A stretch of DNA of 64,000 bases from Rosistilla carotiformis (lineage in GTDB: Bacteria; Planctomycetota; Planctomycetia; Pirellulales; Pirellulaceae): assembly GCF_007753095.1 (NCBI RefSeq), contig NZ_CP036348.1:2542001-2606000 (forward strand). The letters run 5' to 3'. The notes under the pieces are model-generated. The model was given only the letters and a program-made list of their open reading frames with translations. It was not told the origin of the DNA and did no database searches. A program made the translations under genes and the position numbers. Of the stretch, positions 45,599-54,678 are shown in pieces. Position 1 is the stretch's first letter. Every line of letters begins with the position of its first letter.

Positions 45599-46474
45599 TC
45601 ACCCCAAAAGACTGCGCAGGGTGTTGAGGTTGTTAGTGTCGCAGTCCTCGCCTGTCTCGGTATCGACTCCCTTGGGAGTCTCGAGATACATCGGGCAAAC
45701 GTTGAAGATCGGATCGCTGAGCACGCGACGGAAACCATCCAACGTGATCATCCCCTGACCGATATGGTCATGCCGATCGACCCGCGACCCACACCCCTTC
45801 TTGCTATCGTTGATATGCACTGCGCGGATCGCATCGGAAGGCAACTCACTGTTGATCTCCGACTGCATTGCCGCATACCCGGCGTCGGTCGTCAGGTCAT
45901 ACCCGGCCGCGAATGCGTGGCAGGTGTCAAAACATACACCAAGGTTTTCGGTGTTACCGACCCCGCGAAACATTGTTCCCAAGTGCACGATTGCGTGCCC
46001 CAGGCACGAACCTTGCCCTGCGGTGTTCTCGAGCAACAAGCGGCAATGCTGTGGTTGCACGCGGTCGATGATTTCACGAACCGCTTCGACAATCTTCGCC
46101 AAGCCCTCTTCTTCGCTGCTGTCGGTAAACGCGCCAGGGTGAACGACCAATCCTTCCAGTTGCAATTGTTCGGCCCGCTGCCATTCGACAATCAGCGCCT
46201 CAATCGACTTCCGAAATAATTCGGGATTCGGCGAGGCGAGGTTAATCAAATACGAGGCGTGCGCGATCGGCGCCCCGATCGCGTATTCGGTTAATGCCGA
46301 CCGCCAAGCCTGCACCATCGCATCGGTCAGCGGTTTGGCGGCCCATTGGTTGTTGTTTTTGGTGAATATCTGGACGACGTCGCAGGTTGCATCGCGCGCC
46401 CGTTGGACCGCCTTTTCCAGCCCACCGGCGATCGACATGTGAGCGCCCAGACGCAACGAAGGTGCTTTTGGCAT
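45599..46474 (-). CDS. nfo: Deoxyribonuclease IV (endonuclease IV)
   Basis: A 291-residue AP endonuclease that cuts DNA at abasic sites in base-excision repair, using three Zn2+ ions in a TIM barrel. Seen: the start LGAHMSIAGG, FTKNNNQW, VVHPGAF (His ligand), LENTAGQGSCLG (Glu ligand), CFDTCHAFAAGYD (Asp/His ligands), HINDSKKGCGSRVDRHDHIGQG (His-Asp-His ligands) and ETPKG (Glu ligand). All metal ligands of the family appear present. Length is normal. It is probably monocistronic; the neighbour at 46579 is on the same strand 104 bases upstream. Confidence 0.96.
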   Translation of the reverse strand: MPKAPSLRLGAHMSIAGGLEKAVQRARDATCDVVQIFTKNNNQWAAKPLTDAMVQAWRSALTEYAIGAPIAHASYLINLASPNPELFRKSIEALIVEWQRAEQLQLEGLVVHPGAFTDSSEEEGLAKIVEAVREIIDRVQPQHCRLLLENTAGQGSCLGHAIVHLGTMFRGVGNTENLGVCFDTCHAFAAGYDLTTDAGYAAMQSEINSELPSDAIRAVHINDSKKGCGSRVDRHDHIGQGMITLDGFRRVLSDPIFNVCPMYLETPKGVDTETGEDCDTNNLNTLRSLLG

Positions 46475-46578
46475 CGATGGAATATCTACTCTTGAAGAAC
46501 ATGAAACAGAAGCGAACGAAACCCCGGCGGCAACGTCGTGCCGCGGGGTCGGATTCGGCGGACCGATGGGGGCCGAAA

Positions 46579-47172
46579 TCAGATGATGCCAGACGAATTA
46601 AAATAATCAGGCTCGTTTCCAGCCTTCCACTTGATATTGCAACCGATACTCGGTTTCTGCGGCTCCGGAGCCGCGGCGCTCGACAGAACCGCGTCCAGCG
46701 CATCGCGAAGGTCGCTGCCCGACAGCGGGATATCGCTTTTGGGGCGACTGTCATCCAGTTGGCCGCGGTAAGCCAATTTCTGTTGCCCATCGAACACGAA
46801 AAAATCGGGAGTGCAGGCGGCGCGGTACGCCTTGGCCACCGACTGGTCGGCATCGTAGAGGTATGGGAAGGCATAGCCTTGGGCCGCCTTTTCCTCGATC
46901 ATTTTCTCGGGCGAATCGTCGGGGTAATTTTCGACGTCGTTGCTGCTGATTCCGACCGTCGCAACGCCTTTGGCGGCGTATTCAGCCGTCAAACGAGCCA
47001 GTTCGGGCGCGACGTGTTTTACATACGGACAGTGGTTGCACAAAAAAATCACCAACAGCGCTCGGGAGTTGGCAAAGTCGCTAGTCGAAACCAGCTTGCC
47101 TTCGGTATCGGGCAGCGAAAACGAAGGTGCCGGAGTGCCCAGCGGCAACATCGTGCTTGCGGTGCGGACCAT
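46579..47172 (-). CDS. Thioredoxin-family (AhpC/TSA-like) protein
   Basis: A 197-residue thioredoxin-fold protein of the redoxin/peroxiredoxin-like type: an entry motif (GTPAPSFSLPDTEGK), a CNHCPYVKH motif with two cysteines in CxxC spacing where the redox site is expected, a SSNDVENYPDDSPEKM helix, and CTPDFFVFD with the cis-Pro-like region. This set matches the planctomycete-typical thioredoxin-family protein of about 200 residues. No signal peptide is seen, so it is probably cytoplasmic. ATG 47172 has AGGA about 10 bases upstream; TTG 47181 is less likely. A late Cys (SIGCNIKWK) lies in the tail. Confidence 0.88.
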   Translation of the reverse strand: MVRTASTMLPLGTPAPSFSLPDTEGKLVSTSDFANSRALLVIFLCNHCPYVKHVAPELARLTAEYAAKGVATVGISSNDVENYPDDSPEKMIEEKAAQGYAFPYLYDADQSVAKAYRAACTPDFFVFDGQQKLAYRGQLDDSRPKSDIPLSGSDLRDALDAVLSSAAAPEPQKPSIGCNIKWKAGNEPDYFNSSGII

Positions 47173-47311
47173 AGCGTTCAAATCCTGTCGTAGGGGTTTG
47201 TGGACGGAGCATTGGATTTCGTCGACTGGTTATCCCCCACCCGCCAAATGCAATCAAGTGCCTTGGATGACAGCGCAGCATTACGCGTTGTTTTGACGTA
47301 CAATAAGACCC

Positions 47312-48538
47312 ATGGTCGAAGCAAATCCTCGATCTCCCCGTTTGCGAACACCCCCCACCCGCTGCCGCACCTCTTCTGCCATGCTGATGAAGTCTTCGGA
47401 TTCGATTGATATTTCATTTTCGTTGCCCTTGGTTCAACGGCTGCGTTTTACTGCGGACGTCTTTGGTGACGATTCGCAAGTGCTGACCGATCTGCTGGAA
47501 CCCTCGGGGGACATGCCAGCACGAGCGCAGATCTGGCTGGACCAGCACGTTGCCGATGCCAATCCGGGAATTGGCCACCGGATCGTCAACACACTGAACG
47601 CGGCGAACGATCATGTCCTGCTGACCCAACCTCCACAGGTAATCGCGGGGGGAGAAGCCAGCAAAAACGATCCGGCCATCATCGACAATCTGCTGCGGAA
47701 TTTTAACGACCACGACTTGGATCGACGCAGCTACGTCATCGTGATCGGGGGCGGGGCGGTTTTGGACGCCGTCGGATATGCCGCGTCGATCGCCCATCGC
47801 GGTATTCGATTGATCCGCATTCCGACGACAACGCTTGCGCAAGCCGATTCGGGAGTCGGCGTAAAAAACGCGGTGAATTGGTTTGGCAAGAAGAACTGGA
47901 AAGGAACGTTTGCCGTTCCGTGGGGCGTGATCAACGATGCGAAGATCTTAGAAACGCTTCCCGATCGCGATTATCGGTGTGGATTCAGCGAAGTTGTGAA
48001 GGTCTCGTTATTGAAGCAAACCACGGCGTTTGAACAGGTCTGCCGCGATGCGGAGAAGATTTGTCAACGCGATCCGCAGGCCGCTGCCGGCGCGATTCGC
48101 GCCAGCGTGCAAATGCATCTGGATCACATCACACGAGGCGGTGATCCGTTTGAGACGCTCGAAGCCCGACCGTTGGATTTCGGACACTGGTCGGCCCATC
48201 GGCTCGAATCGTTGACCAATTATCAGCTTCGACATGGCGAAGCGGTGTCGATCGGGCTAGCCATCGATTGCCTCTATTCGGCCCGCGTCTTAGGGCTTCC
48301 GCAAGCGGATTGCGACCGGGTCCTCGATTGTTTGCAACGCCTTGGTCTTCCGATCCATCACGCGGCGCTCCGCGATGAGGACGCTTTGTTGCAGGGCTTG
48401 GAAGAGTTTCGCCAGCATCTGGGCGGGCGTTTGACGATCACTTTGATCGACGCGATCGGTAGCCCCGTCGATGTGCACGAGATCGACTTTGCCGCGATGC
48501 GCGATGCGATCGCAGCGACCCGGCACCTCGCACAGTAG
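47312..48538 (+). CDS. EboD-like/3-dehydroquinate synthase family sugar-phosphate cyclase
   Basis: A 408-residue member of the dehydroquinate-synthase superfamily. Seen: the NAD-binding VIVIGGGAVLDAVGYAAS, PTTTLAQADSGVGVKNAVNWFGKKN, and the metal ligands Glu in CGFSEVVKVS, His in DFGHWSAH and His in LRHGEAVS. The DFGHWSAHRLE form differs from the GHTFGHAIE of housekeeping AroB and resembles EboD-type cyclases, so a shikimate role is not assured. No other ebo genes are nearby. The first ATG is 47312; ATG at 47381 or 47387 is also plausible because the first 25 residues are not family-like and no strong ribosome-binding site distinguishes them. Confidence 0.87.
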   Translation: MVEANPRSPRLRTPPTRCRTSSAMLMKSSDSIDISFSLPLVQRLRFTADVFGDDSQVLTDLLEPSGDMPARAQIWLDQHVADANPGIGHRIVNTLNAANDHVLLTQPPQVIAGGEASKNDPAIIDNLLRNFNDHDLDRRSYVIVIGGGAVLDAVGYAASIAHRGIRLIRIPTTTLAQADSGVGVKNAVNWFGKKNWKGTFAVPWGVINDAKILETLPDRDYRCGFSEVVKVSLLKQTTAFEQVCRDAEKICQRDPQAAAGAIRASVQMHLDHITRGGDPFETLEARPLDFGHWSAHRLESLTNYQLRHGEAVSIGLAIDCLYSARVLGLPQADCDRVLDCLQRLGLPIHHAALRDEDALLQGLEEFRQHLGGRLTITLIDAIGSPVDVHEIDFAAMRDAIAATRHLAQ

Positions 48539-48915
48539 ATCGCCTGTCAGGCCGGAGCTGTTCTGGCTCCCTGCCGCTGCATCCTCCCACAATCAACGCC
48601 CGCTTGTGACGTGAACAAAAGGCCATTGCCTTTTGGGTTGCGTGATTCTCTGTGTCGGGTGGCAACGTCGTGCTGACGGTGGGGAATAAAGAGTGCTAGC
48701 GACCGTCGGATGCTAGGTTTTGCCGATTTTGACGTTAGTGACGTCATTCTCGTTGGATTTTCGTCACGATCCCAACCGATACTACCCGCACAACCAGAAC
48801 TTTTGCGTTATACGACGGCGCATCAGCTTGGGGCGTCAAATTGGAAACAGCAGCTTTAGACGCTGCCGTGCGGATTGAAATGCACCGCGTGCATACATTA
48901 CAAGTGGACAGAGAC
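48539..48915. other. Intergenic region upstream of beta-barrel candidate gene
   Basis: 377 bases without a credible gene. It includes a GTGCTAGCG element (48693-48701) and a GACGTTAGTGACGTC near-palindrome around 48728-48742 that might be a regulator site. No certain promoter boxes. Confidence 0.45.
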
Positions 48916-50124
48916 ATGCCAGTACGTAAACTCGCCGCTTTCTTGGTCACCGTTATTGCAACGGTGATCGGAGGACATCAGGTCGGAGCTCAGGAGCAAC
49001 CACCTGGCACGTGGGGGGAACCCGACGGGATCTTGGAACTCGATACCGACTTTCGTTGGTTCGAGACTGCGTACAACGCGGACATCGAGGAACTCAGCCC
49101 CAAACACCGCGCTAACCACGGTTGGTATGGAACGTTTGACCGGGGCTACATCATGGTCAACCGTTCCGATACGGAAGACTCCTACACTCAGGGAGATTTC
49201 GGGTGGGCAAACCGCCTCGACTTCGGTTACATGGGTGACGACGATCGCGGTTGGGCGATGACCTATTGGAGCCTCACCGGGCCCAATGTTTTCGACATCG
49301 ACGTCCAATACCGTGCGAATGTGATCAACACGGAAGACCCTCAGCTTCCAAGTGCTGAAACGCCCGATGTGTTCGACGAGTATGGCCAGTTGTTGCCACG
49401 TCGCGACCGGGACGACCACGAGTACCTGGAACGCGTTTATGAGGTCAAAGACAGCTTAAACGTGATCGAGATGAAGGGCTTCGAATTGAACCGAACGTGG
49501 CGACTGGAGTCGTACCGCAAGGGCGGCCTGTTGGAACCGATGGTCGGTTTGAAATACGTGAAAATTCGCGACCACACCGAAAACGACGCTTACGATGTGC
49601 AGCCCGCACTGGTTCAGCAAGCCGATCTTTCCTTTGCCGAACTGATTCAGGAATCGTTTAACCAACAGATCGACCGAAACGAAAACGAAATGTACGGCGG
49701 TCAAATTGGATTCCGCTACATCAAGTTCCACAATCGGTTCACCCACTCGTTGGACCTGCGAGCGTTTGCGATGCAAAACTTCCAAAACAGCTCGTACACC
49801 AACCGAACAACCGACACCTTCTATGACATCCAATTGCAAGGTGAGATCGACGGCGAGATCGCGTTTGACGATTCGCGACACACCACGGTTTACAAGCACG
49901 GCACCGAGTTTGTGTTTGGCTTCGATCTCCGTGCGGAAACCTCGCTTCAATTGACTCGCGACATCCACCTGCGAGGCGGTCTGCAATTGATCGACTACGC
50001 CCAAGGCGTGTTGCGAGGCGAAGTTCGCGGAGGCAACACAACGAAGTTGGAAGGCACAAGTGCGGTGAGCGATCAAAACGTATGGCTTGTCGGATACACC
50101 TTCGGTATCACAATCAATCGCTAG
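48916..50124 (+). CDS. Probable outer-membrane beta-barrel protein
   Basis: A 402-residue exported protein with a signal peptide (residues 1-25, ending VGAQ). The mature part has alternating polar/hydrophobic strands with many Tyr, Trp and Phe, and ends with a strand LVGYTFGITINR. Motifs such as NRLDFGYMGDDDRGWAMTYWSLTGPN, LLEPMVGLKYVKI and MYGGQIGFRYIKF look like the planctomycete barrel families related to BBP7, but I cannot name the family. Start ATG 48916 with a purine-rich GGACAGAG just before; the frame upstream to 48841 is not signal-like. A strong hairpin follows at 50155. Confidence 0.8.
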   Translation: MPVRKLAAFLVTVIATVIGGHQVGAQEQPPGTWGEPDGILELDTDFRWFETAYNADIEELSPKHRANHGWYGTFDRGYIMVNRSDTEDSYTQGDFGWANRLDFGYMGDDDRGWAMTYWSLTGPNVFDIDVQYRANVINTEDPQLPSAETPDVFDEYGQLLPRRDRDDHEYLERVYEVKDSLNVIEMKGFELNRTWRLESYRKGGLLEPMVGLKYVKIRDHTENDAYDVQPALVQQADLSFAELIQESFNQQIDRNENEMYGGQIGFRYIKFHNRFTHSLDLRAFAMQNFQNSSYTNRTTDTFYDIQLQGEIDGEIAFDDSRHTTVYKHGTEFVFGFDLRAETSLQLTRDIHLRGGLQLIDYAQGVLRGEVRGGNTTKLEGTSAVSDQNVWLVGYTFGITINR

Positions 50125-50154
50125 TCGAACGTCGACGACTGGCGGGAAAAGATT

Positions 50155-50200
50155 CAGGGCGTCTATCATCGACCGATGGTAGACGCCCTGATTTCGTTTG
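50155..50200 (+). terminator. Hairpin terminator after beta-barrel gene
   Basis: CAGGGCGTCTA(T)CATC at 50155-50170 pairs with GATG(G)TAGACGCCCTG at 50175-50190: a 16-position stem with one mismatch and a GACC loop. It is followed by ATTTCGTTT, a T-rich but broken tract. It lies 30 bases after the stop. Confidence 0.75.
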
Positions 50201-50272
50201 ATGGCAGCCGCTGGATCGAACAAACAGCGGTATCGCGACGTTGTGGGGAGACGCGTTTGCTACGGATGGCAA

Positions 50273-50458
50273 TTATTTGCTGCTGGCAGCCAAGGCACGC
50301 AATTCATCCAATTCTTGCGACAAACGATGACGCAAAGGACTTTCAGGACGCAGTTCGTCCAGCATTTCCTCAACGCGATCATAAGTCTCTTCATTCTGTC
50401 CGCCATCGTTCAGTAATCGACGGACACTTGCTTCAACAGACGACTCAGATAGCAACAC
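50273..50458 (-). CDS. Small hypothetical protein (61 residues)
   Basis: A 61-residue, charged, probably helical protein (SVEASVRRLLNDGG, YDRVEEMLDELRPESPLRHRLSQELDELRALA). GGGAGG stands just before adjacent GTG (50458) and TTG (50455) codons; the TTG has the better 6-nt spacing, the GTG gives the longest form. The strong ribosome-binding site and even codon pattern favour a real gene. No family recognised. The helices suggest a coiled-coil or partner-binding role. Confidence 0.6.
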   Translation of the reverse strand: MLLSESSVEASVRRLLNDGGQNEETYDRVEEMLDELRPESPLRHRLSQELDELRALAASSK

Positions 50459-50649
50459 ACACCTCCCTCTTTATGGTTTTAACGCCGATGCTCACACACG
50501 CTTAAGAGCAACAGAGTGCCTGCGATCAAATCGATAGGCACCTGCTGGCGACAAGAAACCATTTTAGGCCAGTGAATTTTTGCGCCAAGTCGAATAATGC
50601 GGCAATAGATTTTTGGTGTCAATTCTTCGCGACACCGCGGCCGCAAAGT

Positions 50650-51912
50650 CTATTCCTTCCGCAGCACAACCGCGATTGCGTTGCCCGTGGCGCTGTGATT
50701 CGATTGCACTGCCAGGGAAGCATTCGTTGGCCGCGGCGCTGCGGCAAGATCGATCCCATACTGCGGATCTTTTGATTCGGCATTGACCGTCGGGGGAACG
50801 ATACCGTGTTGCAACGCCAGCGCGGCGATGCTCATCTCCATCACGCCACACCCAGCCCCCAGGTGCCCCATTGCCCCTTTGGGAGCCGTGACGATCGCTT
50901 GGGGAACGATCGATTGATGGACCTGCGCGTCGATCTGATCGAGCATCGGATCCCCCATCGCGTGGCTGACGGCGATCCCGATCTCCTCCGGAGTGGCACC
51001 GGCGCGCTCGATCGCGCTGCCGATCGCTAGCGAAAGCGCCTCGGGCGACCCGCGCCGTCCCGCTGCGGGTGCTCCGTAATTACAGGAATATCCGCCGATG
51101 CTGACGAGTGGTTTTGCGCCGCGGCGCTCCGCATGCTCACGCGATTCTAAGATCACCGCCGCAGCCCCTTCCCCACCGATCAATCCATCGCGATCCGATG
51201 AAAACGGACGACAGCTGGAACCAACCGGATCGCGTAGCGAACCGTAGGGGACGCTACCTTGATACAGCAAACGTGTCAGACTGATCCGCGTTCCGGTGGA
51301 ACAGGTGACGACCACATCAGCGGCGCCGCGCTGGATGACGCTGATCGATTCCGCGACCGCCGACAATCCAGAGGTATCCCCCATTACGATGGTGTTGTTC
51401 GGCCCCAACGCACCGATCGCAATTCCATAGTGACAGGCCGCCATGTTGGGCAAGTATTTCAACATCCACAGCGGAAAGATCTCTTTCATCGCCGATGGAC
51501 CCCACAGTTCGGGCTGAAACCGCCCTTCGGGACTACTGCGAGCCACCGTCGGCTGTATCTCTTCGGGTTCGCCGTATAGCATCTCTGAACCGAAGACCGT
51601 GGCGATCCGTTCCTTGGGAGTTCCCGCGACATCAAAGCCGCTTTGCTGCGTTGCCATCACACAGGCGGAGAAGGCCGTTTGCAATTCGCGGCTCATCACC
51701 TTGAGTGTTTTACGTGGGCGCACGTACGCTTTGGGATCAAAATCGGTTAATTGACCGCCGTACGTATACGGCAGCATATCCGCCGTAACGTGGGTTAGAT
51801 TGCGAATCCCGCTGCGCCCCTCGATCAAGCTCGACCAAAACCGATCGACCCCCGTGCCGATCGGTGAGACAACTCCGATTCCGGTGATAACAACGTCTTT
51901 GCGAAGAACCAT
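50650..51912 (-). CDS. Beta-ketoacyl synthase-like protein with Asp at the nucleophile position
   Basis: A 420-residue thiolase-fold protein like FabF/KAS II: start VVITGIGVVSPIG, PFSSDRDGLIGGEGAAAVILE, and the two active-site histidines in VSHAMGDP and KGAMGHLGAG. At the nucleophile position, where FabF has ATACTSG, the sequence reads VMGDTSG (Asp179), so no catalytic Cys is visible. It may be a decarboxylase or chain-length-factor-like partner, or have lost condensing activity. The start ATG 51912 follows from the family N-terminus; the frame to 52113 is extra. The next upstream gene on the strand is a desaturase (232 bases), which suggests membrane-lipid or polyketide-like metabolism. Confidence 0.88.
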   Translation of the reverse strand: MVLRKDVVITGIGVVSPIGTGVDRFWSSLIEGRSGIRNLTHVTADMLPYTYGGQLTDFDPKAYVRPRKTLKVMSRELQTAFSACVMATQQSGFDVAGTPKERIATVFGSEMLYGEPEEIQPTVARSSPEGRFQPELWGPSAMKEIFPLWMLKYLPNMAACHYGIAIGALGPNNTIVMGDTSGLSAVAESISVIQRGAADVVVTCSTGTRISLTRLLYQGSVPYGSLRDPVGSSCRPFSSDRDGLIGGEGAAAVILESREHAERRGAKPLVSIGGYSCNYGAPAAGRRGSPEALSLAIGSAIERAGATPEEIGIAVSHAMGDPMLDQIDAQVHQSIVPQAIVTAPKGAMGHLGAGCGVMEMSIAALALQHGIVPPTVNAESKDPQYGIDLAAAPRPTNASLAVQSNHSATGNAIAVVLRKE

Positions 51913-52143
51913 CAGTGTTACGTGTCGTAGGATTCGGCTTGGATACGGACGGCAATAGCGACTAGCTGGCGCTGACAATACGATCGATGACTGTGGCGAT
52001 TCGCCGCCAACTGCCGCCCCTTGCAATCGCCTGCGACAACGTCGCTGCAATAGTATGACCTTTGCTGGCGCGTGGTGACAAGCCGTTGCAAGGGCGTCGC
52101 CACGATACGCCACGAATTTAATTCAGCGTTCCGCCCTGGGAAA

Positions 52144-53169
52144 TCAGCTTCCCAGATCGCCACGATCGCTTGCGGCGGCTGCGACGCTTCCCCTGCGACG
52201 CTGGTGCGCCGGCGGGACAATGTTCGTCGCCAACCCAAACAGCCCAAACAGCCGGATTACGTAGTAATTCGGGTCCAGTTCCCACCAACGGTGCTGTACC
52301 GATGCCGATGCTTGATCGGCGTGGTGGTTGTTGTGCCATCCCTCGCCGCCGGTAATTAGCGACACAAACCAGTTGTTGCGGCTGTCATCGGTCGTTGGAT
52401 AATTGCGGTACCCAAACATGTGTGACAGTGAATTGACACTCCAGGTAATGTGCCAGACCCAAACGGTACGCAGTAGTACCCCCCAAACGAACAGGCTAGC
52501 CGTCAACTGCAACGCTTGTTGATTCGCTCCTAGGCAAGCGACCGAAGCACCAGCCGCGATTGCTAAATAGAGGACTGCGTGCCCGAGATAGAAGACCGTC
52601 ATCGGGTAAGGGATTTTCTCCAACCACATGTAAAAGCGATCGCTGAGGATGTCGCGGGCGTACTTCTGATACAGCGAAAAATTCTGCACGCTGTGGTTGC
52701 GGTAGACCAACCAATTGACGTGCGCCCAGAGAAAGTTCACCAACGGGCTGTGCATGTCCTCGCGGTGGTCGCTGTGCTGGTGGTGGATGCGGTGCCAAGC
52801 GACCCAACGCGCCGGTGTTTCTTGAGCGCTGCACATCGCAAACGTAACCAGCGTGCGTTCGAACCATTTCGGAGTCTTAAAACTGCGGTGCGTCAACAAC
52901 CGGTGGTAACAGATGGGAATCCCCAATTGCCCGAAGACCACCGTTCCCACAGCAAACGCGATCACGCCGGACCACGAAAAAAACCACGGAAGCAGCGCCA
53001 GTAGCGCGCCGGCATGAATGACCAAAAACGAAATGGTGTAGCCCCACTGCACATCCTTCAGATCGACGCCGCTTGGATACTCCAACTCCGTCGACTTTGT
53101 TAAGTTGGACTCCTCCTGGACTACGGCACGGGCTTGCGGCCTATCGGTCACGACGGAAGAGGGACTCAT
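52144..53169 (-). CDS. Acyl-CoA desaturase (delta-9 fatty-acid desaturase-like)
   Basis: A 341-residue membrane di-iron desaturase. All three histidine boxes are present: HRLLTHR (HxxxxH), WHRIHHQHSD (HxxHH) and GEGWHNNHHAD (HxxHH). Four hydrophobic spans are visible (around residues 45-80 and 180-235). It inserts a cis double bond into a saturated acyl chain at the inner membrane. The start ATG 53169 has AAGG six bases upstream. The tail after residue 310 is rich in Arg/Ala and probably flexible. It is divergent from the 3-hydroxyacyl-CoA dehydrogenase gene. Confidence 0.93.
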   Translation of the reverse strand: MSPSSVVTDRPQARAVVQEESNLTKSTELEYPSGVDLKDVQWGYTISFLVIHAGALLALLPWFFSWSGVIAFAVGTVVFGQLGIPICYHRLLTHRSFKTPKWFERTLVTFAMCSAQETPARWVAWHRIHHQHSDHREDMHSPLVNFLWAHVNWLVYRNHSVQNFSLYQKYARDILSDRFYMWLEKIPYPMTVFYLGHAVLYLAIAAGASVACLGANQQALQLTASLFVWGVLLRTVWVWHITWSVNSLSHMFGYRNYPTTDDSRNNWFVSLITGGEGWHNNHHADQASASVQHRWWELDPNYYVIRLFGLFGLATNIVPPAHQRRRGSVAAAASDRGDLGS

Positions 53170-53306
53170 AGAAGACCTTGTGTTGGGGCGTGTGAAGAGA
53201 TCGCTCGCTTGAATCTAACATATACGTTACGCGGCGACAGGGCTCCAGCCCAACGAGGGGTTTGTCCGCGTTGTCGAGAAGTTAAATCTTGGAAGGATCG
53301 ATACTT

Positions 53307-54569
53307 TTGAACGACCAATCGGCTTGGGACATTTCTTTAATCGGCGCTGGGATTGTTGGCCGCGCGATCGCTAGCGACCATTTGCAGCATGGACTTGCGA
53401 TCCGCTTGATCGATTCCAACCCGCAACAGCTTGCCGCCGCCGTCGATGCACTCGCATCGCAGTCCCACGCAGCGGAGTGCCCTCCGAAACGATGGGGCGA
53501 CGCCTGCTGGGCAACCGAATTGCTCCCCAATGGCTCGCAGCGTGGTGCGACGCCACGACAATCGATTGTGATCGAATCGATCGTCGAACGCCGAGAACCC
53601 AAGCAGCAAGTTCTGGCGTTGGCTGAACAGTTGTCCGGCGACGATGCGATCCTGGCAACCAACACGTCGACAATTCCTTTGGCCGATGTGACACAACGAG
53701 TTCTTTCGCAGGGACGGTGTTGCGGCCTACATTTCTTCATGCCGGTCGACCAACGGCCGCTGATCGAGATCATCACCGGCGACGCAACCTCCGAGGCGAC
53801 CGTGGCGATCGCCAAACGCTACGCCGCCGCATTGGGCAAACAGCACTTGATCGTACGCGACGCGCCCGGCTTCGTCGTCAATCGGATGTTGGTGCCCTAT
53901 CTTAATGAATCGGTTCAACTGCTTTGCAGCGGAACGCCCGCCGAACAGATCCAGCGCGTGGCAACGGAGAACGGCATGCCAATGTCTCCGTTGGAGCTGA
54001 TGGACTGGATTGGGATGGAGACAGGATTCCATGCAGGGCGAGCGATTTGGCAAGCATTTCCCAGTCGTATTGAACCGTCGCCGCTCACCCCAGCAATGGT
54101 CAAGGCGAAACTGCCCGGACGCGCCGGCGGCGAAGGGTTTTACGTTTACAAAGCGGATCAAAGATCGGCAACGCTGGGGCCGACAGCCCAGATGTTGGTG
54201 GAACGCTACACTCGCGAAACGGTGGCGAGATCGGACGCCCAAGTCGCGGTGCGGCTGTTTTTCCCAATGCTGATCGAAGCCGCCTGTATCCTGCTCGAAC
54301 GCGTTGTCGGCGACCTGGATTCCATTGAACGAGCGTTCCGCGGTGGGCTCGGGTTCCGCGATGCGAACGGGTTTATCCATCGATTCGATGCGTTCGGCAA
54401 TGCACAATGCCTGGAAGAACTGTCGCAATTATCGACGCTTGGTCGTCGCTTCACCGCGCCACCGGAACTGCTTGCTGCACTGCAAGCGACCAGCTCGACG
54501 ACCGATGCGTTGCAGCAACTTTGTCGGTTGGGTGATACCCAGCAACCGCATACCGCCGCCTCATCGTGA
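53307..54569 (+). CDS. 3-hydroxyacyl-CoA dehydrogenase
   Basis: A 420-residue NAD-dependent dehydrogenase. The Rossmann motif GAGIVG is at residues 13-18; NTSTIPLADV, GLHFFMPVDQRPLIEII and APGFVVNRML are the expected 3HCDH signatures; the C-terminal dimerisation domain contains MPMSPLELMDWIGMETGFH and GEGFYVY. It is longer than minimal HADs (about 290) because it carries a second C-terminal helical half, like the dehydrogenase part of FadB. It lacks an enoyl-CoA hydratase domain. TTG 53307 is chosen because AAGGA lies 9 nt before it; an upstream TTG (53289) lacks such a site. It oxidises L-3-hydroxyacyl-CoA in beta-oxidation, next to the desaturase gene. Confidence 0.92.
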   Translation: MNDQSAWDISLIGAGIVGRAIASDHLQHGLAIRLIDSNPQQLAAAVDALASQSHAAECPPKRWGDACWATELLPNGSQRGATPRQSIVIESIVERREPKQQVLALAEQLSGDDAILATNTSTIPLADVTQRVLSQGRCCGLHFFMPVDQRPLIEIITGDATSEATVAIAKRYAAALGKQHLIVRDAPGFVVNRMLVPYLNESVQLLCSGTPAEQIQRVATENGMPMSPLELMDWIGMETGFHAGRAIWQAFPSRIEPSPLTPAMVKAKLPGRAGGEGFYVYKADQRSATLGPTAQMLVERYTRETVARSDAQVAVRLFFPMLIEAACILLERVVGDLDSIERAFRGGLGFRDANGFIHRFDAFGNAQCLEELSQLSTLGRRFTAPPELLAALQATSSTTDALQQLCRLGDTQQPHTAASS

Positions 54570-54678
54570 CCGCATGCCAACCGAGCACGTCGACAGATTT
54601 CGGCGTCTCGACCCGCTTCTTCAATTTTCGCAAGCATCGTTGCCTGCGACTCCTCAACAAAACCGAAACGGAACCCCG

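Noticed and set aside
47160-47200. A tRNA-like GTTCAAATCC stretch
   Set aside because: No matching acceptor, D or anticodon arms could be folded around it.
47312-48538. Calling this gene aroB outright
   Set aside because: The active-site segment DFGHWSAH differs from housekeeping AroB, so the symbol was left blank.
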